Positions 1-12,390 of a stretch of 64,000 nt of DNA are shown piece after piece. The notes beneath the pieces are model-generated. The model saw only the letters and a program-made list of their open reading frames with translations, did not search any database and was not told the DNA's origin. The DNA comes from Thuidium tamariscinum (lineage: Eukaryota; Streptophyta; Bryopsida; Hypnales; Thuidiaceae). The stretch is from assembly GCA_947034885.2 (NCBI GenBank), contig OX344753.2, positions 16,182,001 to 16,246,000 on the forward strand, given 5' to 3'. Position 1 is the first letter of the stretch. Each line of letters opens with the position of its first letter. Both the position numbers and the translations under genes were made by a program.

Positions 1-404
1 GAGGCAGTGGTGACTGCAGTTGCCGGCCACTGTAGCAGCTTGCTCTAATTAGAAGGAAGAAGGGGTCTTGGGCTTCACCACTTTAGGTCGGCACCAGCCC
101 TTTTTTTTTTACTTTTGAGAAAGTGCCAAGATGGCGATCACTTCAAATTTGATGAAGCATTGTATTTCTACATTCATCTATCTTTTGAACTTATAAGCAC
201 TTTTCCTATTCATACACTTTTCATCCAACTTTGGCAACTTCATCCATATTTTAAAGAGAACCATAAAATTTCTAGCAAAAAAAGACATTTATTTGGAAAT
301 GGTGCAATCTGACCCCTTGGTGCCAAAAAAAAGGGTTGCTCGGCACTATGGAGGCATCAATGGCAATGACTTGGAGCCACAATTGGGGATCTAATGACCC
401 TCCG

Positions 405-655
405 AGGGCAACGATGCTAGTATGTGAGCTTGAACATGTGAGCATGTGAGCTTCTAATATATATATAAGTAGATATACTACCACCTTTGAAGATGTTTAT
501 AGGAAAAATACCTATAATATAGGTACCTATAGTATAAATATACTCTTATTGTAGAAGGTTTCTATAGTATAAGCACCTATACAATAGGTGCATGATTTTT
601 CAAGCTCATAAGTTCACACTTCTATGCTCACATAGACACATACTAGCAACCCTCC
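405..655. mobile_element. MITE-like element, family A copy 1
   Basis: The two ends are inverted repeats: TGCTAGTATGTG near 415 and its complement near 637-648. The interior is AT-rich and holds degenerate tandem words of the type CTATAATATAGG. Partial or interrupted relatives lie at 7069-7260, 19515-19694 and 20201-20768. There is no coding content. The edges are approximate and no target duplication was confirmed. Confidence 0.5.
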
Positions 656-847
656 TTTCAAGGGAAGGGGAGGAAGGTTCGAATTTTGTTTTGTTTGAAG
701 AAATGGTGTATAAAGTGATAGGAAGTGGAATCATATTTTTTTTGAGAAAGTGTGAATTAGTTATGAAGTTTTAACCTTGGTGGTTGGGTATTGTACTATA
801 CGGAATTTATTGGTAGCATTTGTTTTGTTCAAAGTTGTTTGTTGTTT

Positions 848-1605
848 GTGGAATTCAAAGTCTCGTAGTCATTAGGATCGTAGTCTTTAGGAAGGTGGTG
901 ATGGAAATTGTTGAATGTATGAGGAAGAGTTATCTATTTAACCCTAGAATGCACCGATGTCTAATTTCTACATGATGAACAGATTCAAAATTATTTTCTT
1001 GTCTCATTATTGCTTGGATGGAAGTCATCCTAATTTTTTTTAATTTATGAAGTTTTTGTTCTATCAAAGGGTTGGATTTGGTATTACTAAAATACATAAT
1101 TTTCTAGAATTACAATTGTGGAACTATGTCAACTAGTTGACTTGCGTTCACTATATTTCAAAACCAAATTTGCAAAAATGAGGTCATTGAATTAAAGAAC
1201 AAAAAGATTTCAAAAAATCACTATATAAAGAGAACCTCATTTCAAACCCACTCCAACAAGTTTTACTTGAAAAATGACAATATTTTGCTTGTAATTGAAT
1301 TTTGAAGGAATTTTGAAATTTTCCTTTCAAAATTTATAGAAAATATTGGTGAAACATTGGAGAATCTAACCGTATGGATGGAATCTAAAACTCAAATTTT
1401 ACAACTTTTATTTGAATCACAATCCCAAAATATTCTTCTAATTAGTACTTTATGATGATTTTTTTCAAAGTCAACAATTCTGGACATGATTCTAGATACT
1501 CTAGGGTTAAAGTGTTGATCAATTGTTGGAATTCAAAGTCTCACACTTCTAGAAAGGTGGTGACAAAAATTGTTGAATGTATGAGGAAGAAATATTTATT
1601 TTAAA
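848..1605. repeat. Direct repeats flanking an inserted element
   Basis: A segment at 848-930 (GGAATTCAAAGTCTC ... TTGAATGTATGAGGAAGA) recurs at 1526-1602 in the same orientation with moderate divergence. Between the two lies the family K element. The arrangement could be an old local duplication into which K moved, or the ends of a larger element. No gene is visible. Confidence 0.45.
938..1511. mobile_element. Fold-back/MITE-like element, family K copy 1
   Basis: The element starts TTTAACCCTAGA and ends with a near-complement (CTAGGGTTAAA), giving short terminal inverted repeats about 574 bp apart. Most of the interior recurs in reverse orientation at 25041-25646, including the words AAAATCATCATAAAGTACT and GAACCTCATTTC. 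It is non-coding, so presumably a non-autonomous DNA element. Confidence 0.5.
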
Positions 1606-2983
1606 GTATTAATAGATAGTATGGTAAACATTAGTCCTTTCATCTAAAAATGATCATTCTTCAAGTTCTTCCAATTTTTTTGTTCCAAATTTACCTTCCA
1701 ATTGCTCAAAAATGATCATTTTTGTTCTTGAAGATTCAATGACTAGATAACAAATTCTTTTGAATACTTAGAAACAAATTGAAATTATATCATTTTCAAG
1801 GTGAATTTCAAACATTTTATCCAAAAAAAAGATCATTTTAGGACAAAATGAGTATTTTAGCTCCTCAAGGACTAAATGTCCATTCAACATATGCAAGGAA
1901 TCTTTGGTAGGTTCCTATGAAGTTAATTTCAATTTGATGTCTACAAAATTTTGACACAAGATGTGAATATGTGTCCCTTTAGAAGGAATATAATCATTTT
2001 TGTAATTAGGTGTTTGCATCACAAATTATGTTGCTAGGAAAAAATGGGATAGTTTGAGCAATTTGGATTTTTTTTTGGTAAGACCCTAATCAGTTTTTGA
2101 AATTTAGCATGCATATAATTGACAAAATACAGCAAAAAATTGTCCAAAGAACAAATTTTAGTTTTCAAATCACATTGTAAATAGAGTGAAACTTTGTAAG
2201 CTATGTTGGAGTAGTTTTAAGGAGAAATACTTTCTTTCAACTTCAAACCCTATTATATTGCAATCTATGAAGTCAAAAATCTTGAAATTTTTCCCGCATA
2301 TTTCAATTGCCAAAGTTCCCTTGTCAAAAGATTATCAACATCTTTTGATGGGACCACAATTTTTTTTAAATTATATTTACTTTTTATAGATGAAGTCATA
2401 TGTCTACTACAAGTTGTATGATTTCCAACCTTTTCATGGAAAAATCTGAAATTGCCATAAATTTTAAAGGAAAAAATGAAGAAAATTCACATTAAACACA
2501 AACCATACTCAAAAAATTTGAAATTTTCACTCTAGGTGTATAATATAGTGTATACCATCATGGTATAAACCAAAATTACTATATCATTCTCTAATTTGAA
2601 AATCAACAACCATGGTTATAAGCCAAGTAGAAGTTTATTTTGCTATGAAATATTGAAACCTAAGATTTTTTCAAAATTTATAATAGGAGTAGGAAGTGTA
2701 ATGGATAAATTAGCAAAAAACGGTCCAAATATACTACAAGGGTGATATGTGGTTTAAGCATCTTCTTCTTTAGAAAAGTCAATAAAATCATAATGAAGGA
2801 CTTTGTATTCTAACCACATTTGGTAGCAATTAGAGTGGATTCATTGTCTTCTCCAATTTGTATAAGAAGATGTATTTTGGTCAACCTCGAAGTACTTTTG
2901 TACTCAATATTTGAAGATGTTGATGATGATTAGCTAAAGAATTCGGCTATATATTGCTTCCATTTATCCTTGTGGCTTTGTAA
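1606..2983. repeat. AT-rich intergenic DNA with dispersed repeat L (copy 1)
   Basis: No gene is seen. About 1895-2330 is a diverged direct copy of 11980-12390; shared words include GGTTCCTATGAAGT, AAAATTTTGACACA and GTGAATATGTGT. The rest is AT-rich sequence with homopolymer runs and no open frame that resembles a protein. Confidence 0.45.
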
Positions 2984-3335
2984 CATAGGAGGATTTCTAG
3001 CCACCAACAAGACTGTTTCAGGGGTGTTCCCAGAAACTATTCCCACTGCTGCAGTCCAGCCCCCTACTGGTCTGAATTTTGAATTTTGAATTTTTTTTTA
3101 AAATTTCAAAAAATTTCAGAATGTTTTAAAAAGAAAGAAAATGATTTAAAAAAATATTTTTTTTTCAAGAAAATATTTTTAAAATATTAAATAATTAATT
3201 AAAATAATTAATTAATTAGTATTTTCTGACATGGCAGTCGCTCAACCACATCAGCACTGCGTTCCCAGCGTTCCCAATGCATTCCCAGCATTTGGGAACT
3301 CGCAGTCTTGTATAGTAGCTGAAAATCCTCTTATG
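2984..3335. mobile_element. MITE, family B copy 1
   Basis: The element is bounded by CATAGGAGGATTTCTAG and the complementary TAGCTGAAAATCCTCTTATG. Its outer parts are GC-richer (CCAGCGTTCCCAATG) and its core is nearly pure AT. Relatives are at 4470-4723, 20389-20713 and 27012-27275. The 93-residue open frame starting at 3231 lies over its right end and is fortuitous. Confidence 0.6.
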
Positions 3336-4469
3336 CCCAAACAAATCCTTCATACTCTTACAACTTATACATGGGGTCGTTACACAAACATTGGATGCCT
3401 CTATGTGGGTATAGGGTGTCATTATGCAAGTGCAAGGTGTGACTATTCAAATTGGAAACCCAACTTTGTTGACTTAGGATGTAAGGTGCTTTGCAAGCTC
3501 AAGCTTTTATAAATATAGATGCCAAGAAAATTGCAATCTTGTAGGACATCAACTTGAATTATCCAATCTACAAGGGTACATAAGATAATTAGCAATGTAC
3601 TTAGGTCTTCTTTTCTAAAAGTATATCACGCATATAGGTCCACAATACAATGTTTACAAATCAAATCTACAACATCATCTAATTCTTAGTATTTCAAGGA
3701 ATAGTTGTCATTATCATAATTATTATGTTAGAGTTAATACAATTGGTATGTGATAAGATTTGGTTTCCTATTATACTTGCTAGATTTCCTACTATTGGAT
3801 GATAATTGCAAGAGAAACTAAAATGTTTTGGAAGAATTTGTTTTGGGTGATTCTATCCCTCATCATTTTTCACAATTATTTTCATCCTTTCTTGTTTTTT
3901 CATCCATTATAATAAGTGGATGGTTTGAAAATGGGATGGAAGTCTCCACAAATAGTCAATTTATTTGTAAATAGTGAGCATATATACTCTTAGTCATTTT
4001 CAAAACGCAATATTTCGTCTTCCTTCCCTCCTTCATGCCAAAATGATATAATACCTAAATTAAACTTGATGAATCAAACTGAACATCATGCTACCAATAA
4101 TAAAGATTCAAATCATCCATTTTTAATTAAAAAATAAAGAAAGTAGGATTTTCAACATCATGTCATATCTAGATGCTAGTTAGGGTGTCTATCAAAACAC
4201 CCTAGGTGTTTGTCAAAATTCAATGTTAGCATCCAACATAATCAATATTCTTTAAATAGGCTGTCTAATTCACGGACAAACTCTCCAACTAATAGACAAG
4301 CCATTTTGATCAATGAACAAGCCATATAAAAAAATCAAAGTTTTTTGGAACGCAAATGTCATTCTAATGAGTCAAAATGCATCTTAACTCAAAAAGGCTT
4401 AAAATCTATTAACCTTGTTTTGCAAGAATGAAAAATAAATTTTAAAAATTCACTTCAAACATTATAATC
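3336..4469. other. AT-rich intergenic stretch
   Basis: No gene, RNA or structured repeat was recognised. The sequence is AT-rich and lacks long open frames. Confidence 0.5.
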
Positions 4470-4723
4470 CATAAGAGGTTTTTCAGTTTGTGTAGAGGAC
4501 CGTGAGTTCTCGGACTGTGGGAACTTGCTGAAAGTTGCCATAGAGGCGATTTGATGTCATCAAGAGACTGCCACATCAGATATCAATATTTAAATAATTT
4601 TTAAATAATTTTTAAATAATTTAAAATTTAAAAAAAATTTATTATTATTATTTAATCTGATGGGTTCACAAACTGGGGAAAAGGTAGAAACAGTCTCTCA
4701 AACCCTTGAAAAAACCTCTTATG
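4470..4723. mobile_element. MITE, family B copy 2
   Basis: It starts CATAAGAGGTTTTTCAG and ends AAAAAACCTCTTATG. It has the same plan as the other B copies: a GC-richer subterminal block with the word CATCAAGAGACTGCCACATC, an AT core containing TTTAAATAATTTTTAAAT repeats, then a second GC-richer block. Confidence 0.6.
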
Positions 4724-5117
4724 TTTCAATTCATAAAGTCAAATGGTCTGAAATTTTTTCAACACATTGTCATAGTAGTCTAATATACTTTTGTATGGTT
4801 AAAGCTCAAAAACAAACAATTGTTTTTTGACTTTGGACAATGTACTAAAAAATCATAGTTTTTGTCAATTTCTCTAAACAAACATTGCCCTTAATCCTTT
4901 AAAGGTCAAAAACATAAAAATTAATAGAAGGATTGAAGTGTTTTCTTTGTTAAAAAATCTACTAGTTTTAGAAAGATTTTAAAATTTGAATACAAATATA
5001 TAAAGTTTCAATATTTATATGTCAAATTGTTATTCTAATAGGTTTAGCAAGTCATTCTTAAAATCTAGCATGACAAATAAAAATTGTAAAGTAAAAACTT
5101 TTAAATTGACTTGAAAG

Positions 5118-5160
<43 letters not shown>

Positions 5161-5244
5161 TATGTATATATATATATGTGTATATATATATATATGTGTA
5201 TATATATATATATGTGTATATATATATATATATGTGTATATATA

Positions 5245-5277
<33 letters not shown>

Positions 5278-5293
5278 GTGTATATATATATGT
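5118..5293. repeat. TA-rich microsatellite, (TA)n interspersed with TGTG
   Basis: A run of TA dinucleotides is broken at intervals by TGTG, giving a higher-order TATATATATGTG periodicity. The open frames of alternating Ile and Tyr on both strands here are artefacts of this repeat. Confidence 0.95.
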
Positions 5294-7068
5294 AATTTTT
5301 CAAAGTGATATTATATCATATAAAATTAGCCTAAATGATCACAATATTTTTCTAAAATGTTCACAATGCCAAGGCTATAAAATGGTTACATTCTTTACTT
5401 GATTCACACCTTAGAAGTTTATGATCCAATTGTAGCAACTAAGACTTATGAAATTTATAACATACACACTCCATTAATCTTAATTACATGTTTCAAAAAG
5501 GCTTACTGCTTTATTTATTCAAACATGCCATTTTACATTTCTAATATGGCTAGCTATACTAATTAGGCCATTCTTAAAGTGTGCAAGATCTTTAGATCAA
5601 ATTTACAGTACCTGTATTTTTTGCATTCATTTTGGTGAATTCTATAACATTGATATCTTACAAACAATTATGAGTCAAGTAGAAGATGGTTGATTAGCAA
5701 TTGTTATTGACTCTTCATTTTCTTTGGATAGTGCTAGTAATGCTTGGACTAAAAGCACCAACATCCATGAATTGCACTCAAAAGATTGTCTTATTCATGA
5801 AAAGGTTGATGCAACAAAATAGAAAAAAAATGTCAACAAGTAGAAGACATTTTGTGAATGGTTGAAAACACTTCATATTGGTGTACAAGTTAGATTGCTA
5901 GTGTAGATTTGCACAATATAAGATATTACCATTAATACTATCTCCAAAAGTATTCCAATAAATTATTGAAGATAAATACATTTTTATACACGGTAATGTT
6001 TTTCAATCCAATTACACCTCATTGCCATTGTAGTAAGAGTCTTTTGGCACAATTTTGTAAATTTTTTTTGGATTGTTTTGTTTTATGTCACAATTAGGTT
6101 GGTGTCACAATTTGATGCTTCTACCTATTATAAGTATCTAATATTTGTTTCAAATAGTCTCTCATTTATCTTATCATCTATACTTTTGCCACATTAATTT
6201 CCCAAAGCTATATGAAATATTATTGGAAATGTTGTAATATTTTGTTATTAGGATCCAAATACAAAAAACTTGCAATTGTAATAAGTTATTGAATAATTTC
6301 AAATCTTCAATATTTTATGTAAATTTAAATTTTATTATTTTCAATTTATTAGTTTCAATTGTATACAAGAAATACATATTTTGAAAGGTACATGAAGTTT
6401 TGACTCAAGTGCATTGAGATTTACATGTGCATATTTTTTAAAGGTTAATAAATGGACATCATATAGCCTAGATGTTTGAGAGAAAGAATCACTCCATTTT
6501 TTATAAGTTGCAATTTGGATCACCCTAATGGTCCAATGAGTAGGTCTTGTGACTAAGAGTTAAAAACTTATGAAGAAATCTATAGAAAGCATTATCATCT
6601 TGAACCTTAGTTTGGGAATTTTTGCACATTTTGTTCATATTTTTGTACATATATATTATTTTCCTCAATTTCATTATAAAAAGGTCATTTGTCAAAGATT
6701 TAAGAATTTTTACATGAACACAAGGATGAATGAAAATATATTTGAATGAAACACTTGTCCCCAAAACTCAATGCATCGTCCAAAATATGGATGTTGGAGA
6801 GCTTTAGGGTTAAAGTCATTAAACCTTGTTGAATTGAATGTCAAGCAATTCAATGGAGTTAATATTACTAAATTTAGATGTATAAAACTACTCAATGTAG
6901 AAAAAAGAAGCCAAAAAAAAAGTAATTGTAGTTTGAGAGACTAATGTGAATAATGAATCTATTTGAAAAGGCTTGGCTATCTAAGCGTTAAGGATTTAAA
7001 TCGTAGATTCCATCAATGATGCTTCTATTAGGACATAGACTCTATAAATAACCAATATATTTTTTCCA
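5294..7068. other. AT-rich intergenic stretch
   Basis: No gene is supported. The open frames at 6341-6895 on the minus strand have AT-driven composition and resemble no family. Confidence 0.45.
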
Positions 7069-7260
7069 ACAATGCTAGTGTGTAAGTATGAAAATGCAAG
7101 CATGTGAGTCTTTAGCATATGCATAAGTAGATATCCTACAACCATTGAAGGTGCTTATGATATGAACGCCTATAATATATCTATCTATAACATAATTACA
7201 CTATTATCAAGAAAGATCTCTATAATATAAAAATCTATAATATAGATGTATTGTTTAGGC
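7069..7260. mobile_element. MITE-like element, family A copy 2 (truncated)
   Basis: It starts AATGCTAGTGTGTAAG and continues through AAGTAGATAT and CTATAATATA words shared with copies at 405 and 20201. The right-hand inverted terminus is missing, so the copy looks truncated. Confidence 0.4.
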
Positions 7261-8199
7261 GTTTTTAGGTTCTTAGGCTAAGAAAATATAAACTTTTTAT
7301 TCCTTTCATAAATAAATTCTTAGATCTTTAAATATGATGACAAGGTCATTGCGGTTTGGTGGACTATGGTTGAAAGCCTCATACCAATGCATAGGTTTGA
7401 ATTAACTCATAATCACCTCACACCAATTACCATATGCAATTTAAATTGATATAATCTTTACATTCAATTTTTCTTGATCCATTTGATCTTACACCAAGTG
7501 TAGCACTTAGCATTCTAGATTTGGCAAATAGTTTCTTACTGTTATGTACTAATAAATTGATTCATACTTTGGTGTCAACTAAACTCTAAAATCAAAATAA
7601 ATTCTAATTAAATTATTTTTGTTATTTAAAACCTTGAATATCCTTTAAAATACTCATATGCTTTAAATGTCAAAAATTTGATTATAGAAAAATTAATTAT
7701 TGATTTTTCTACTGAATATTTTGTGCAAATGGGCCCATTGCAAATCTTGGCTTTTTAGCATTAGAGGCTCTTGAAGATGAGCCTCAAAAATAATACATTG
7801 GATGGTTTAGTTGTGGGGTCGGAAATTAAACTAGAAATTCATTTCAAAGACTTACAAAATAGATTTTGAGAATATAATGATCAATTACTATTGTACATGT
7901 TATATCTTTTAACCTCAAACATATGTTTTTCGTGACCTCAATTTTAAATCTGATAAGAGTAAAAAGAAGATTGAAAGACTTCAAATCACTTTTATAGATG
8001 TAACACCTTCTTCATCAATCATTATAATCTTTCAATACATAGGTACGATATTTTTATAGTTTATTTTCCTATGTCATCCATAACATGTCTACTTTGAATT
8101 TGTAAAGTTACAATTCTTAAAAAATTGGTAAACATTATCAAAACTTGGGCTTCTTGTTTAATTTGAGTATATGTAGATAACCTAATAGGATTTTTACTT

Positions 8200-10060
8200 T
8201 AACTTTTTGTGAGAATTTTTGGGGTTAATTTTGTGTTTTTGAAGGCTTTTTAGAGAGTTTATGCACTAATTGGATGATTTTGTATGTTTTTTACCAATTG
8301 GGAGTGCAGATTTTGAACCAATTTTGTTGTGTGAATTCTATTTGGATATGATGGAGTTTGCCGAGTGGGTTAATTTGAAGTTGTTGGTGGGTCAGGTCAG
8401 ATCTTAGTTGGTGAATTTCTTTTGTGATTCCAAGTTGGATTTTGATTTATCAATTCGGAGTAGTTGGGAGCAGGGCCACTTGTTAGTACCGAATGGGTCT
8501 ACAAAGCTGGCAGTTAGGTTTATGGTTCCAATTGGGTTTGTGTTGGGCGGTTAGTGTCCAAGTGAGGGAAGTTTTGGTAACTATTTTTGGAAATTCCTAT
8601 TTATTTGTGATTTTCAATTTATTTGTCACCCAATGTTGAATGTGTCGGCTGCGAGTTCCAGCCTATCGTGCTGTGTATTTGAGTTTGTGTTTGTGTTTCC
8701 AAGTGGGAATTGTGTGTTAATGTGTATGTCTGCTTTTGTGTATGTGTGTGTTGAGTGGTCAGCATTTGTTTGAGTTCTATGTCCAAGTCGGAGAACTGGT
8801 GCAGGTGGTGGAAGTGATTCCTATTTTGGAATAATCAGAAGAATTATTACCGATTAGGAATGTAGGAATTGGGAGACAAGAGTATATTGTAGAATTTTAA
8901 GTCCACAATTCGGTTTATTTACTATGATGGAAGCAATTAGGGAATCAGTGGTGTATGAAAGAGCTGAATTTAAAACATGATTCCAAATAGGAGATTGAGA
9001 AATCAGGAGTTTAGTTGATGAGAAAGAAAACAATAGTTGGAAACTATGATAATGTTAATGGTGATTTGTCAGCAAATCGTAATTAATATTAGACTGTATA
9101 GAACTGATTTGAAGCTAATAGGAAGTGATTTGAATTCTTGTGTATGAATGTATGGTGGATCAATTTTCCAATTGGATATAATGCTAAAATGATGTGAATG
9201 AAATTCAATTTGGGAAATATATGTATCAGTTGTTGGAATGGTAGAATATTATTCCAATTTGGCTGGAAAAGAATTTGTGTGTGTGCATGTTGAGATGTTG
9301 CATGATGTATGCCAAATTGGAAGATGATCTGATGTGATGTGAGGAATACAATTTGGGGTGATACAGTATGTTGGAATGCTAGTTGGTGGTTGCTTCCTAA
9401 TCGGATTTAAGTCTAATTCAATTACCGATTATGAGTTATGATCAAATTGGTCTCAAAGGACTGAGTGATAAGAAATATATAAATAAATAAAAATATTTAA
9501 AAAAAATGGATTAAGTCCAAATGGGAGAAGGATTATTAGTGGAAGCTTTGAGCTGTAATTCCCTTGAAGGAAGCAAGTTCGATTTGGTTGGTGAGGCGGC
9601 CAAGAAGGAGTGAGCAAAAGATCCAAATCAATTTGGAAATGCTGTGAAGGCTGGTGGAGGCAGAAAAGGCCAATCCAATTTGGTTTGTTGAGAAGAGCAA
9701 TTTGGTTGGCTAAAGACATAGAGAAGAATTACAAAATCAGGAGAATATTTACCCTTGTGTTTTCTTTTTAAGAATGGAAATTAATTTATTAATTAGTAAT
9801 TTAATGGGAGAAAAATACTTATTGTGGTTTTAAAGGGCAAATTGACTTCTTAGTATTAGTTGCAATGACAATTAGGTGTATTAGAAGCAAGTCCTATTTA
9901 AAGTCCTCCTTGAACGAACTTTACACTTAGGATTTAGAATTACCAATCAGGATCTAAATCACTCTACAGTATACTTCCAAAAATCTTAGAAAACACTTTG
10001 GACATTTAGGGATGAAAATAAACGGACCCCAAGTTGATAAAGCATTATACCATAATCTTG
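8200..10060. repeat. Unclassified region of different composition, possibly an old LTR-type element
   Basis: GT-rich on the top strand with recurring CCAATT/AATTGG words, unlike the AT-rich DNA on either side. It contains TATTTAAAG near 9895, which could be a core promoter. Neither defined ends nor a target duplication could be identified, and no coding domain is visible. An LTR origin is a guess. Confidence 0.25.
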
Positions 10061-11960
10061 TCCTTGTAACTATATTGTCCAATGTGTCAGTGTATAGTAT
10101 AGCATGGCATCAGGAACTTAAAGGCATGGGAATATGGTGCCATGTAGTGCATTGAAATGCAATAAAGTTAATTTGGTGCCAACCTCCATACCAACCTAGT
10201 ATGGATAAAATGACACTAAAATTACCTATTTTGTCAAGAATGTAGCCTTTGGTGTCAAAATGGCACCAATACAATCTAGCCCAACTTTTTTTGATGAAGT
10301 ACAAAATTAGAAATTGTTCATTGGAATAATCTTTTTGTCTCATCAATACAAATTCTAATTGCTAATCCTTGTAGAAAATACACTTTTATAATAGCAATAC
10401 CCATGTGTTGAAAATCAAATTTTTTGGTTTCTATCTCCATTTTTCTTGTTGCCTAATATTAATACCACGCAACAATATGAATTCCTCAATATACTACTTT
10501 GTATGGATACAAGTGGGCTTTGGGGACTCTCAATGGTTAATTATTGTGAGGGCACAAAATACCAATTATGAGTTTTTGCAATTAGTCTAACTTTTGTTAT
10601 TATTTTTACCTTGCATAAAATTGTAATAGTGCAACTTTTGAAAATGAGTGTCATAGTAACTAACAGGATAAAGTAATTTAGTATTTTAGAGCCCACACTT
10701 TCCCATTAGAAGCTTCCATATTAGAGTGGATATTAGGCATTAACCCCTAGAATCCAAGTGTTCTTTTAGGGGACAAAATGGATTTTGGCTTGCATAACCT
10801 CAAAATTTGAGGTGATTTTTTTTAACCTTCTTTCCAAATAGAAAATTTCAAGGAATATGATTTTTATTTCAAATGATGCCTGGGGACAAATGTTGTACCA
10901 CTATGTTATGTTAAGCTTAAAATAAAGGAAGCCAAACAACAAAAAAAATCTACAAAAAATATAAATATAAATATTTTTTTCTTGTTAATTTTTTTTTGTC
11001 TATACAATAATCTTTAATTCATTCCATTTCGGTTAGTGATGTGAAGGTTATAGAGCTTCTTGTTGTATAAGTAGTCATGGAAATTTCTTGAATATTTAGT
11101 ATGATTGATTTGTTCTTTAACTCGATTTTCACAATTTTCAAAATAAAGAAAATTCATGAGTCTATACATACTTACTAGGACAATCTCACTCTGGGGATTA
11201 GTATGATTCAATGCCATTTTAAGATTGTTGATGATTAATTTTTTCATTAATCTTATATCTACTTCTACTTTAAAAAAAATTTAAGAATGAAAATTACATA
11301 TTTATTTCAAATTTCTTTTACAATATTTTTAACACAAAACTTTGGTATAAATATTTTAAAATTCAAAATCTACTAAACAAGAAATTTAAAGTAAGAAGTT
11401 TCAAGAATCAAATAATCTAGTTTTGAAAAGTATTCAAAAACCTATCTTCTTCACTTTAAATGCAAATATCTTACAATATACTCAATGAAAGTTTCAAACA
11501 TTTCTTCCCCACATTCATATGCTAGTTTTGTGCAAAATCTTATAGATATATATGCAAAAAAAGAAATTTGTAAAGTTTTTTGTTGTTTGCAATAGAAATT
11601 ATACCGGGGAGATCACTCCTTGTAATTTAAAGTATACACCTGAGTTAAGAGGGTATTTATGTGGGGCTATTTATCTTAATTCTTGTATTTAAGATGATTG
11701 TATTTTTACATAAAAAGATTCTAAAGGTATATTTTCAATACCCTATATTTTTTGTAAATTCATTCTTGTGGGTTTTAAAGTAGGGCTATCTTACATTTAA
11801 AATATCCAATTTTTTCCTACCTCCACCTTTCTTCATAAAATATTCTTTCCTTCTACTATACCCATGTGTAGGATATACATCATAAAACCAACAACAATCA
11901 ATTTAAATCAAGTGTCATTGACAAAGTGGCCTAGTTTTTAACTTTTAAAGGTCAATTGTT
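10061..11960. other. AT-rich intergenic stretch
   Basis: No gene or clear repeat structure was found. Short open frames (for example 10110-10346 minus and 11014-11247 minus) have no recognisable domain and biased composition. Confidence 0.45.
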
Positions 11961-11979
11961 CATTGAATAAACAATTGAA

Positions 11980-12390
11980 AATCTAGATAGGTTCCTATGA
12001 AGTGAATTTTGATTGGATGTTTATAAAATTTTGACACATGATGTGAATATGTATGTCTTTAAGTGAAAATATAACTTTTTCCAAGTAGGGATCTAAATCA
12101 AAGTTATGCTCCCCTAAATTTTCTTGATAGGTTGGACAATTTGGACATCTTTGGTACATCTTTTGCAAAAACACTCATTGACTTTTGAAATTTGGCATAT
12201 ATGTAACTAATAAAATATGGCATTCAAGTGTCCTAAAAGAATTTAGTTCTAAATTCACATTCTAAGAGAAGTCAAACTTTGTTAGTTGAATCGGGGCAAC
12301 TTCAAACAAAACATTTTCTTCTAACTTCAAGTTCTATTATTTTGTAACCTTTGAAGTCAAAATTCTTGAAATTTTTTTCACATATTCTAA
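11980..12390. repeat. Dispersed repeat L, copy 2
   Basis: Diverged direct copy of about 1895-2330, with the same order of shared words over roughly 410 bp. Its ends are undefined and its class is unknown. Confidence 0.45.

Noticed and set aside
3231-3512. 93-codon open frame
   Set aside because: It overlaps the GC-richer end of a family B MITE and runs into AT-rich DNA with no domain.
5058-5402. Ile/Tyr-rich open frames on both strands
   Set aside because: Direct translation of the TA microsatellite.
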